A stretch of DNA of 20,729 nt from an uncultured Clostridia bacterium (GCA_948663505.1 CAPNAQ010000007.1:5237-25965); one strand, 5' to 3'; shown: positions 6,782 through 14,332, numbered from the stretch's first letter. The notes: generated by a model not told the origin, from the sequence alone. Numbers and translations: made by a program.

Positions 6782-6810
6782 TTGTAAAATAAAAAATGCA
6801 ATGTTATAAT
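6782..6810 (+). promoter_or_regulatory. Sigma-A type promoter of the 676-aa gene
   Basis: TTGTAA (6782-6787), 17 bp, TATAAT (6805-6810). It lies 35 bp before ATG 6845, giving this cargo gene its own promoter. Confidence 0.6.
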
Positions 6811-6844
6811 CTAAATGAAAAAATATTTTTAGAAGAGGTGAATA

Positions 6845-8875
6845 ATGCATACTAATAATCAATTAGTAAAATATAAGAATAATCTTATTAGAAAATGGTT
6901 TGTTAATATTTCCAATAAAATCAAAAGCAAATTTACTACTTCTAAGCTATGGGATAAAGATATTGAAGATAAAATAATAAGAGAATTCCCCAATGAATTA
7001 GAGCAAAAAGAAGTTAAGGAATTACTAAAAGATTTACTAACGAGAAATAATAATTTACTCGAAACTATAGATATCAGAATGTTAGACAAAGATTTTTTGA
7101 ATTTATTTAGTAAAACTAAATTGGAAAGAATCATTACTTCTGAATCTTTACAACAAAATATATTAGAACTATCTAAGGAAGAATTACAGACGTATGCTTA
7201 TCTATTAAACTATAATTTAGTAGATTTTAATGAACGAATTGGAAGTCTATATACATTTTCTTGTAAAAATTTAAACTTGGAAGAATTACAAAGCTTAAGT
7301 GAAAAAGATAGATTAAAAGCAATTAGTATCATACTAAGTGATAGAGATAGTGCATTTCATTTAAATAATTTAAATGAGTTAAATGATTACTATGAAAAAA
7401 GAAAAGAAATGTGTAAGCAGATAATAGATAATCCTAAAATAGTGGAAGAAGAATACGAAAAAAACATGAATTCTGAAGAAGAAATATCTTTTTTTCCATT
7501 TGGATTATTATATGAAATGAAAAATTCAAGTGATTTAGACAGAATAAGATATGGAATTATTGAAGCAAAATATGGAATGAGCCTAGAAAAAGCAAAAATT
7601 CTATGTAGTACTTTTGGGAATGACATAGAAAAGATTGAACAATCAGAAGACACAAGAATCATTAAAGAATTGAAGGCTATATTAGAAGAGGATAATCTTG
7701 ATAGCTTAAAGAAAATCAATCTAGATGAAGATTATGCCAATTATGAAGGAACAATTAATATTGTATCAAATTTAAGAAATGTTTATTTGCACAAATATCA
7801 AGAAACTTTATATCAAATTAATGAAGAAGACTATATTGGCACACAAAGGGTGAAAACAAAAGGAAAGAAATCTGATGTAAAAATATATAATGTTTTAGGT
7901 AAAAATAATGATAGAGTTTTTGACTTTAACATGATTTTGACTTCGTTAGGAGGAATTTACTGTTTAAATCATAATTACGATGATTTAAAATCCGATTGGG
8001 ATAGAGCAGATAAAAATCATACTATTTCATGTTCCTATATAGGAAATGATTTTTTGGGAGTCGTTGATGAAAACTACCTATTAGCTTTTTCTGATATTGG
8101 AGAAAATGAATTATTAAGAGCTAGTAATCAAGATGCTGGAACTATTGAGTCGCCTTTTGAAACATGGGAAGATTTAGAAGGAAATAAATTTCTAACACCA
8201 CAAAATGAAATAAATTCTTCTAAAATATATAATGAATTATTTTTTGAAAGAAAAGTAGAAAGAAATGGCAAACTAATAAACAGAACGCCTACTTTTGCAG
8301 TATTTATAGCAGAAACTATTGATGATATTAATGACAAGAAAAATGATAGATGGCGAGAAACAAAAAGAATGGCAGCTGAATTAGGCATTCCAATTGCTGT
8401 AATAGATGGAACTCAATGTACAAAATTAGAATTCGAAAAGGTTCAAGAAATGGTTAAAACTGTTAAAGAAGAAAAAAGAATGGATTTAATTCCAGAAATC
8501 ATACATAAAATAGAAAATAATAGAGCAGCACAAATGGGATTGCTAAAAAATGTAAGAAATGAAATTTTTTCTGAAGTAAAAGTAAAGAAATTACTAGAAG
8601 AAGTTATTGGAACAATCATAACCTCTGATATTAATACTTTTAATCAAGGGATTGAAGAATTTGCAAGAGTGACTAAAAAAATAAAAAGTTCTTATCCAGA
8701 AAAATCTGATGAATATCTTGAAAGGTGTAAAACATATGATTATGATGATTATCTAGATAGGTTAAAAGTGTTATTTAGTTCTAGAAATGGATTAAATGGA
8801 GATGATTCTTCGGGAATAAGAGAAAATGCAATTGTTAATCAGTTAGAACAAAATGGTAAAGAAATAGATTTATAA
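6845..8875 (+). CDS. Large cargo protein of unknown function (676 aa)
   Basis: I do not recognise a named family. AGAGGTG precedes ATG 6845. No signal peptide or membrane segment. Residues 1-330 are helical and charged. A globular domain occupies about 340-520: DFNMILTSLGG, SCSYIGNDFLGVV, LLAFSDIGENELL, a YNELFFERK strand, PTFAVFI and AAELGIPIAVID. The order S-Y-I-G-N, F-S-D-I, Y-N-E, R-x-P-x-x-x-V-F, L-G-I-P-I recurs, in my recollection, in large uncharacterised Firmicutes proteins, and the polar S, N and E residues suggest an enzyme, perhaps ADP-ribosyltransferase-like; that is speculation. The rest is helical. As single-gene cargo with its own promoter it could be an effector or defence protein. 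CGG at 8811 is out of frame (TCG GGA). Confidence 0.8.
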   Translation: MHTNNQLVKYKNNLIRKWFVNISNKIKSKFTTSKLWDKDIEDKIIREFPNELEQKEVKELLKDLLTRNNNLLETIDIRMLDKDFLNLFSKTKLERIITSESLQQNILELSKEELQTYAYLLNYNLVDFNERIGSLYTFSCKNLNLEELQSLSEKDRLKAISIILSDRDSAFHLNNLNELNDYYEKRKEMCKQIIDNPKIVEEEYEKNMNSEEEISFFPFGLLYEMKNSSDLDRIRYGIIEAKYGMSLEKAKILCSTFGNDIEKIEQSEDTRIIKELKAILEEDNLDSLKKINLDEDYANYEGTINIVSNLRNVYLHKYQETLYQINEEDYIGTQRVKTKGKKSDVKIYNVLGKNNDRVFDFNMILTSLGGIYCLNHNYDDLKSDWDRADKNHTISCSYIGNDFLGVVDENYLLAFSDIGENELLRASNQDAGTIESPFETWEDLEGNKFLTPQNEINSSKIYNELFFERKVERNGKLINRTPTFAVFIAETIDDINDKKNDRWRETKRMAAELGIPIAVIDGTQCTKLEFEKVQEMVKTVKEEKRMDLIPEIIHKIENNRAAQMGLLKNVRNEIFSEVKVKKLLEEVIGTIITSDINTFNQGIEEFARVTKKIKSSYPEKSDEYLERCKTYDYDDYLDRLKVLFSSRNGLNGDDSSGIRENAIVNQLEQNGKEIDL

Positions 8876-9080
8876 TATAAAAAATAGCAGATAAAACATA
8901 TATAATCAGATTTGTTTCATACCATTTTATTTGAAAAATATTGATAATAGAGGTATTTTATGATAATATAGAGTAAAGAAAAAGAGAATAAAATAGATAT
9001 ATACTATTAAAGTTAGCAAAAAATGTGAAAATAACTATAATATTGAAAAAATAGATAAAACTTAGAGGAGTGAAGTTATA

Positions 9081-9644
9081 TTGTTAAATCCAGTTAGAAT
9101 TTATGGAGCATGGGATGAAGGAATTGTGCTAGATAATCATATGCTAAAAAGTGTATTTTTAGGATATGATGAAAATGGAAAAGAGAAATTTGAAAATACA
9201 AGAACAGAAATCGGAGAATTGATATATAAATTTAAATATCAAAAAGACAAAGAAAGTTTGCCTAAAATAATGAATTTAATAAAAGATATTTTAGACAAGT
9301 GGCAATTGAAAGAAAAAATTGATATAGTTATACCAGTTCCACCATCTAATAAAACAAGAGAATACCAACCAGTATTTGAAATGACTAAAGAAATAGCAAA
9401 ATTTCTAAGTAAAGAATGTAAATTAGATGTATTATCAAAAGAGAGTAATTTACAAGTAAAAGATGGTTATGATATTAGTGGTATGATAAAACAGACTGTA
9501 AAATTAGAACGACCATCAAATGTATTAGTAATAGATGATTTATATAGCACAGGAGCAACATTAAATGAAACATGTAAAACTCTGAGAAAAGATAGAAATG
9601 TAAAAAATATATATTGTTTAGCTATGACTAAAACAAAGGGGTGA
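9081..9644 (+). CDS. ComF-like phosphoribosyltransferase
   Basis: A 187-aa type I phosphoribosyltransferase. Start TTG 9081 with AGGAGTG at 9066-9072. Residues 44-58 hold a LIYKFKYQKD stretch typical of ComF-like proteins, residues about 82-108 VIPVPPSNKTREYQPVFEM, and about 147-162 the PRPP-binding motif VLVIDDLYSTGATLNE with the paired acidic residues D-D. Such enzymes exchange a base or amine with PRPP to make or break nucleotides. The N-terminus (NPVRIYGAWDEGIVLDNH) is typical of ComF relatives on mobile islands. It overlaps the next, SLOG-like gene, so the two probably act together. Substrate unknown. CGG at 9212 is out of frame (ATC GGA). Confidence 0.85.
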   Translation: MLNPVRIYGAWDEGIVLDNHMLKSVFLGYDENGKEKFENTRTEIGELIYKFKYQKDKESLPKIMNLIKDILDKWQLKEKIDIVIPVPPSNKTREYQPVFEMTKEIAKFLSKECKLDVLSKESNLQVKDGYDISGMIKQTVKLERPSNVLVIDDLYSTGATLNETCKTLRKDRNVKNIYCLAMTKTKG

Positions 9645-9649
9645 GAAGT

Positions 9650-10189
9650 TTGAAAGTTTTTATAGCAGGACCTAGAGCTATTAAAGAGCTAGATGAAAAC
9701 ATTAATATAAAATTAAAGAGTATTTGTGAGAAAAATTACGATATTTTAGTTGGAGATGCAGATGGAATAGATAGTAGTATACAAAGATTTTTACAATTAA
9801 AGTCGTACAGAAATGTTACAGTGTTTGCAAGTAAGGGAATTGCAAGAAATAATTATGGGGATTGGGAAATAGAAACAGTAAAAGTAGATGATAATGTAAC
9901 AGGATTTGATTTTTATGCTCAAAAAGATTTAGAAATGGCAAAGAGAGCAAATATAGGATTTATGATTTGGAATGGTAAAAGTAAAGGAACATTTAATAAT
10001 ATGATTAACCTATTAAATTTAGAGAAAGAGGTAATTTTATATTATACACCTAATCAAAAGTTCTACCAATTTAAAACAATGAAAGACTTAAATAATTTCT
10101 TAAACATGAATGTAAAGTTAGATAGTAAACTGAAGAAATTATTACCTAAAAGAGATGTTAATCAATTTGTGCAAGCATGTTTATTTTAA
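9650..10189 (+). CDS. SLOG-like Rossmann-fold protein
   Basis: A 179-aa protein. I prefer TTG 9650 (MKVFIAGPRAI) because AAGGGGTG lies 7-9 bases upstream; GTG 9641 also opens the frame, overlapping the previous stop. The N-terminal FIAGPRAI glycine turn, ILVGDADGIDSSIQRFL near residue 43 and the FMIWNGKSKGTFNNM segment near residue 105 are the nucleotide-binding pattern of the SLOG superfamily (DprA/LOG-like). LOG enzymes release base from nucleoside monophosphates, so pairing with a phosphoribosyltransferase suggests handling of a nucleotide or base, possibly for signalling or defence. This role is inference; the fold call is fairly secure. Confidence 0.7.
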   Translation: MKVFIAGPRAIKELDENINIKLKSICEKNYDILVGDADGIDSSIQRFLQLKSYRNVTVFASKGIARNNYGDWEIETVKVDDNVTGFDFYAQKDLEMAKRANIGFMIWNGKSKGTFNNMINLLNLEKEVILYYTPNQKFYQFKTMKDLNNFLNMNVKLDSKLKKLLPKRDVNQFVQACLF

Positions 10190-10213
10190 ATAATAAGAGA
10201 TACAAGTAATAAG

Positions 10214-10258
10214 AATAACTAGAAATTAGTAAGAAACTAATTATCTAGTTATTTTTTT
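10214..10258 (+). terminator. Terminator of the phosphoribosyltransferase-SLOG pair
   Basis: AATAACTAGA...ATTAGT pairs with ACTAAT...TCTAGTTATT around loop AAGAA, followed by a T-run reaching 10258. It lies 24 bp after the SLOG-like stop. Confidence 0.8.
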
Positions 10259-10385
10259 GCAAATTTTTAGAAAGATTACCGATTTTTGAGTTCTAAGTGA
10301 CATTTACTTAGTAGAGAGAAAAAAGTAATAAAATTTTTCTCCACATAATAAACTTAAATATCAAAATAAAAGAGGTAATGAAAAT

Positions 10386-10532
10386 ATGAAGAAAAAATAT
10401 GAATGTTTAGTTAATAATAACGATTCATATCAATTACAAGTTGGAGATATATTGGTGGAGATGAAGTATGCTAGCAATAAAGAAATTGAAGAATGTATAT
10501 TGAGTATTTTGACACAAAAAATAGGAAAGTAA
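10386..10532 (+). CDS. TnpW-like small element protein (48 aa)
   Basis: ATG 10386 with AGAGG at 10371-10375. The 48-aa product starts MKKKYECLV, then a QVGDILVEMKYASNKE core and an IEECILSILTQKI helix. Short proteins of the form (K/R)IGxTxYxVxxxF...EExIxRLI, called TnpW, stand directly before the serine recombinase in Tn4451-like elements; size, shape and position fit, sequence support is modest. The stop runs into the hairpin AAAATTGC-TTT-GCAATTTT (10531-10549), a probable weak terminator. Confidence 0.55.
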   Translation: MKKKYECLVNNNDSYQLQVGDILVEMKYASNKEIEECILSILTQKIGK

Positions 10533-10656
10533 AATTGCTTTGCAATTTTGCATTTCTGAAACTGTAACAGATAAATCTTAATAGTTTTAGCAAATTGGGC
10601 TGATTTTCTAATTTGGACACGTTATACTATATAGAGAAGGGAGGAAAGAAACAATA

Positions 10657-12340
10657 ATGGCTGGGAGAAAATCAAAATATTCTTCAGAAAATTCAAATGC
10701 AAAAGGAACAAAAATGTGGTCAGTGGCTGTTTATATTAGACTTTCACAAGAAGATAGTGACAATGGAGAAGAAAAGAGTGAAAGTAACAGTATTACAAGC
10801 CAAAAGGCATTATTAAATGAATTTATTGAAGAACATGATGATTTGATTGTTTATGATAATTATGTTGATGACGGTTACACAGGAACAGACTTTAATAGAC
10901 CTGGATTTCAAAGATTACTAGAAGATATGAGAAAAGGAAATATTAATTGTGTTTTAGTTAAAGATTTATCAAGACTTGGAAGAAACTACATAGAAGTTGG
11001 AAACTACATAGAGCAAATATTTCCATTATTTAACATTAGGTTTATTGCCATAAATGATAGTGTAGATAGCTTTAAAAATCCTACCAGTACAAATACAATA
11101 TTAGTACCATTTAAAAATCTAATTAATGACGAGTATTGCCGAGATACATCAATAAAAATAAGGTCAGCACTAAATGGAAGAAAAAAGAAACGGAGAGTTT
11201 GTAGGGGCATTTCCATCTTATGGGTATATAAAAGATCCAGAAGATAATCATAAGTTAATCATTGATGAAGAATCAGCCAAAATTGTAAAAAAAATTTTTG
11301 AATGGAAAGTAAATGAAGGTTTAGGAAATTTAAGTATTTGTCATAGACTAAATGATATGGGAGTTTTAAATCCAACAGGATATAAAAAGAAAAGGCTAAA
11401 TCAAAATTATAATAATTCTCAAATAATGCAAGAAGATTATTCTTGGTGTCCATCTACAGTTAGAAATATTTTAAAAAATGATATATACATAGGAAATGTT
11501 ACACAAGGCAAAAGGAGAGTAAAGAGTTATAAAGTTCATAAAGTAGAGCAAGTACCAGAAGATGAATGGATTACAGTAGAAAATATGCATGAGCCTATTG
11601 TAGATAAAGAATTATTTGAAAAAGCACAGGGTATGAGAAAAGTTGATACTAGAGTACAAAATAGTGGAAACTTAAGTATGTGGGCTGGAATATTGAGGTG
11701 TAGCGATTGTGGTAGAGCAATGCACAAGAAATATTGTAAAAATAAAAGTGGTACTGTTTATGAATATTACATATGTGGCACATATAGAAAAAAGTCAAAT
11801 AAGTTATGCACAAAACATACGCTAAAAGTAGAAGAATTAGAAAAAGCAGTATTAGAAGCAATTAAGTTACATATAGAATTACTTGTTGATACTGAAAAGC
11901 TATTAGAACAAATTAATAAATTAGACACTAAAAAATTGGCGAATGAGAATATGGAAAATATAAAACAAGCAAAAGAAAAAGAGATAGAAAAATTAAATAA
12001 TTTGAAAAGATGTTTATATGAAGATTGGAAAAACGGTTATATAACAAAAGAGGAATATTTAGAGTATAAACACAAATATGAACAAGATACCGAAAAAATA
12101 AAAGAAATTATTAGTAATTTGGATAAACAAAAAGAAAAGCAAGAAGAAATGATAAATGGAAATAGCCTATGGATAGAAAACTTTAAAGCACATAAAAATA
12201 TAACTGAATTGGATAGAGACATTACAATAGAATTAATTGATTACATAGAGGTACATGAGAATAAAAGAATAACCATTCATTTTAAATTTATGAATGAATT
12301 AAATAAAATTTTGGAATATATAGAAAAAGAAGAAACATGA
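10657..12340 (+). CDS. Large serine recombinase (TnpX-like), +1 frameshift at CGG
   Basis: Site-specific recombinase for excision and integration of the element. GGGAGG lies about 12 bases before ATG 10657. With a +1 shift at CGG 11191-11193 the product is 560 aa, a normal length. Residues 20-175 are the resolvase domain: YIRLS with catalytic Ser30, then DDGYTGTDFNRPGF and KDLSRLGRNYIEVG. The shift lies at the domain boundary: KKK then GEFVGAFPSYGYIKDP, beginning the recombinase domain. A zinc ribbon follows (C348-x2-C351, C373, C384), then a coiled coil (about 400-480). In the zero frame the protein ends 18 codons after CGG, leaving only the catalytic domain. ATG 11174 in the downstream frame is internal to the resolvase-recombinase linker and has no ribosome binding site, so a separate start is unlikely. 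A second CGG at 10872 is out of frame (GAC GGT). Confidence 0.9.
11191..11194 (+). promoter_or_regulatory. Putative +1 recoding site 3 (CGGA in the recombinase)
   Basis: Zero frame reads AAG AAA CGG AGA GTT. Skipping C11191 gives KKK-GEF-VGAF, the standard (K/R)GEF(I/V)GAF junction of large serine recombinases, with glycine at the conserved position. Confidence 0.8.
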
Positions 12341-12388
12341 TAAAATTAAAATTTATTATCTTATATAAAAATTAATGCCCTATACGGA

Positions 12389-12416
12389 AAGTTATTTTTG
12401 TATATAAAAATAACTT
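12389..12416. promoter_or_regulatory. 11-bp perfect inverted repeat overlapping the -35 box
   Basis: AAGTTATTTTT (12389-12399) and AAAAATAACTT (12406-12416) are exact inverse complements around GTATAT. The right arm overlaps the -35 box by two bases. It could be an operator for the ATPase gene or a bidirectional terminator for the recombinase. Confidence 0.45.
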
Positions 12417-12444
12417 GACAAAAGGTAGAGCTAAGGAATATAAT
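12415..12444 (+). promoter_or_regulatory. Promoter of the AAA_14 ATPase gene
   Basis: TTGACA (12415-12420) and TATAAT (12439-12444), both consensus, 18 bp apart: the best promoter in the window. The ATPase gene therefore does not depend on recombinase transcription. Confidence 0.75.
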
Positions 12445-12461
12445 AAATAGAGGTGATAAGT

Positions 12462-13659
12462 ATGTTAAAGAGAGAAAAATATTTGGAAAAAATTAGAGAT
12501 TTCTATGATAGTGATTTGATTAAAATTTTAGTAGGAATTCGTAGATGTGGTAAATCTGTAATATTAGAACAGATTATGCAAGAATTAAAAGAAAGAAATA
12601 TTGATGAAGAACACATTATATATGTGAATTTTGAATTTATAGAATTTGAAGATTTAACAGATTATAAGGAACTAAATAAGTATATAAAAGAAAAGATGAA
12701 GGATAATCAGTTATATTATTTATTTTTTGACGAAATACAAAATGTTGAAAAATTTGAAAAGGTAATCAATTCATTAAGAGCTTCAAAGAAAGTGAGTATA
12801 TTTATAACAGGTTCAAATAGTAGGTTATTATCAGAAGAATTATCAACGGTACTTTCAGGAAGATATGTGAGTTTTAAAATAAATCCGCTATCTTATAAAG
12901 AAGTATTAGAATTATTAGGAGAAGAAAAATCTACTGACGAGATATTTGGAAATTATATAAAATGGGGAAGTCTTCCTAATAGGTTTGAATTTAAAAAAGA
13001 AGAAGCAATCAAAAATTATTTATATGGAGTATTTGATTCTATTATATTAAGAGATGTAGTAGAAAGATTAAAAATTAGAGATACAGCTTTATTTAATTTA
13101 ATTTTACAATATATTATAGATACAATTCGGAAGAGAATTTTCAGCAGAGAATATTATAAACTTTTTAAAAAATGAAGGACGAGATGTTTCAACATTAACC
13201 ATATACTCATATTTGGATGCACTTTGCAAGGCTTTATTAATTAGAAAAGTTTATCGATATGACGTACATGGAAGGGCGGTATTAAAAACTTTAAATAAAT
13301 ATTATGTAACAGATTTAGGAATTGCTCAAATCAAAAATAATAAAACAGAAATGGATCAATCTTATGCTATTGAAAATATTGTATATAATGAGTTATTAAT
13401 AAAAGGATATGATGTATATACTGGAAAAACGAAAAAGGGAGAAATAGATTTTGTGGCAACGAAATCAGACAAAAAAATATATATACAAGTAGCTTATAGT
13501 ATACCGAATGAAGATACAAAAAATAGAGAATTTGGAGCTTATAATGTTATTCATGATAATTATCCTAAATATGTTATTACATTAGATAAATTGACATATG
13601 AATTTAATGGAATAAAACATATAAATTTAATAGACTTCCTTTTAGATGATAATTTTTAA
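12462..13659 (+). CDS. AAA_14/DUF4143 ATPase, +1 frameshift at CGG
   Basis: ATG 12462 with GAGGTG at 12450-12455. The +1 shift at CGG 13128-13130 gives 398 aa, the usual size of this family. Walker A is GIRRCGKS (25-32), Walker B YYLFFDEIQ (D90, E91), and ITGSNSRLLS a sensor-like motif. After the shift, IGREFSAENIINFLKNEGR begins the helical and winged-helix part, then the DUF4143 end with VYNELLIKGYDVYTGKTKKGEIDFVA, whose E-x-D and acidic pattern resembles a PD-(D/E)XK nuclease fold. Without the shift only 237 aa are made, with ATPase but no DUF4143 part. It is the last gene before the right end of the element. The family is common on mobile DNA and in gut bacteria; its role is unclear, perhaps DNA processing or defence. 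CGGs at 12847 and 13277 are out of frame. Confidence 0.85.
13128..13131 (+). promoter_or_regulatory. Putative +1 recoding site 4 (CGGA in the ATPase)
   Basis: Zero frame reads ACA ATT CGG AAG AGA and ends 15 codons later. Skipping C13128 gives T-I-G-R-E-F-S, the usual IGxxFS motif opening the domain after the AAA core in this family. Confidence 0.8.
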
Positions 13660-13671
13660 TATAAATAAAGG

Positions 13672-13699
13672 TGTAGTGACAAAATATACCAAGGAGGAG
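13672..13699 (+). repeat. Right attachment site: inner arm plus 12-bp core
   Basis: The arm TGTAGTGACAAAAT (13672-13685) is the near-exact inverse complement of the left arm at 4732-4745 (13 of 14 bases). The core ACCAAGGAGGAG (13688-13699) matches the left core; PBP sequence resumes to the right. Confidence 0.75.
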
Positions 13700-13986
13700 G
13701 TGTGGCAGCACCTGTTGGAGGTCAAGTATTTAGTGAAATATTACCATATTTAGAAGTAAATCAAGGAAATAAAGAAGAAATTGAACAAGTGGAAGAAATA
13801 ACAGCACCAAATTTAATAGGAAAAACAATACAAGAAGCACAAAAAGAAGCAAAAGAAAATGAAATAGAGATAGTAATAGAAAATGAAACAGAAGAACTTG
13901 ATAAACAGAATGTTATTGTAAAAGAGCAAATACCAAATAGTGGAATTACAATAAAGAAAGGAAGTAAAATGTATATAAAATACTAA
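13688..13986 (+). pseudogene. 3' part of the interrupted PBP gene (end of transpeptidase plus PASTA domain)
   Basis: Read in frame from CAA 13690: HQGGGVAAPVGGQVFSEILPYLEV, which is the last helix of the class B PBP transpeptidase domain, then a single PASTA domain (APNLIGKTIQEAQKEAKE to KKGSKMYIKY). It joins the 5' part exactly at the 12-bp core. Here it has no ATG start of its own; GTG 13702 follows AAGGAGGAG by coincidence of the attachment core, so weak translation of an orphan PASTA fragment is possible. It should be functional only after excision of the element. Confidence 0.85.
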
Positions 13987-13998
13987 TTTATCAAAAAC

Positions 13999-14038
13999 AA
14001 ATTGCTGATATATAAATATTTAAATATATCAGCAATTT
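13999..14038 (+). terminator. Terminator after the PBP 3' end
   Basis: AAATTGCTGATATAT (13999-14013) and ATATATCAGCAATTT (14024-14038) are perfect 15-bp inverse complements, 13 bp after the PBP stop. The T-run is short. It ends the PBP transcription unit. Confidence 0.7.
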
Positions 14039-14080
14039 TACTATTAATAAACTAAATAATAAACAATAATATAGAAACTA

Positions 14081-14150
14081 AATCCTACGGAAATCAGTAG
14101 AATACGAATATTATTACAACGAAAATAAAAAATGTAACAGAAATATAAAA
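14081..14150 (+). repeat. Intergenic direct repeat, copy 1
   Basis: Starts AAATCCTACGGAAATCAG and stays alignable to about 14150 with the copy at 20650-20729, near the right edge. Here CTAC/GTAG can form a small hairpin that is lost in copy 2. The two copies flank the 6.1 kb secreted-protein gene in the same orientation, each downstream of a terminator or stem-loop. The rest of 13987-14332 holds that gene's promoter and no other gene. Confidence 0.6.
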
Positions 14151-14227
14151 AAAATATAACATACAATAATAAAAGATGAAAAAGCTAGAAGCGTAAGCAG
14201 ATATACAATTATAGAAAATAAGATATA

Positions 14228-14256
14228 TTTACGTAATTGTATAAATGTGTTATAAT
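14228..14256 (+). promoter_or_regulatory. Promoter of the secreted dockerin protein
   Basis: TTTACG (14228-14233), 17 bp, TATAAT (14251-14256). The leader holds a short AGGTTT/AAACCT stem and AAGGA ahead of ATG 14333. Confidence 0.55.
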
Positions 14257-14332
14257 AAAAGAGGATATGAAAGGTTTATAGGTAAAGCCAACAAAAAAAC
14301 CTAAATATTTTATTATATAAGGAAGGATAAAA

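Larger units (their letters stand above)
4712..13699 (+). mobile_element. ~8.98 kb serine-recombinase element inserted in the PBP gene
   Basis: The same 12 bp, ACCAAGGAGGAG, occur at 4712-4723 and 13688-13699. Deleting one copy and everything between them joins the PBP reading frame exactly (HQGG to GVAAPVGG). Just inside each end lie inverted arms: ATTTTGTCGCTACA on the left (4732-4745) and TGTAGTGACAAAAT on the right (13672-13685), which is the layout expected of attL and attR made from an attP with imperfect dyad arms. Cargo runs from the helix-turn-helix gene to the AAA_14 ATPase; a TnpV-like gene, a TnpW-like gene and the large serine recombinase are typical of Tn4451/TnpX-like clostridial elements. 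No relaxase gene is visible. Confidence 0.88.

Noticed and set aside
11174..12340. A separate gene starting at ATG 11174
   Set aside because: No ribosome binding site, and the product would begin within the resolvase-recombinase linker. It is the C-terminal part of the recombinase.
3098..13131. CGG reassigned to another amino acid (for example Trp or Gln, known in some bacteria)
   Set aside because: A simple reassignment would keep the frame. Here the frame changes by +1 at each CGG and the downstream sequence is in the new frame, so a one-for-one codon swap does not explain the data.
3098..13131. Four independent sequencing errors or pseudogene mutations
   Set aside because: Not excluded, but less likely: all four are an extra C before a Gly codon, none lies in a homopolymer, and the genes are otherwise intact. 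GG dinucleotides are abundant elsewhere without such insertions. Read inspection is still needed.
13702..13986. An independent PASTA-domain gene starting at GTG 13702
   Set aside because: The reading continues upstream into the attachment core and matches the missing end of the PBP exactly; the apparent ribosome binding site is the core itself.
14257..14332. Cyclic-di-GMP riboswitch in the leader of the secreted protein
   Set aside because: A GGTAAAGCC word is reminiscent, but the leader from the predicted start is only about 70 nt and the other conserved half is missing.
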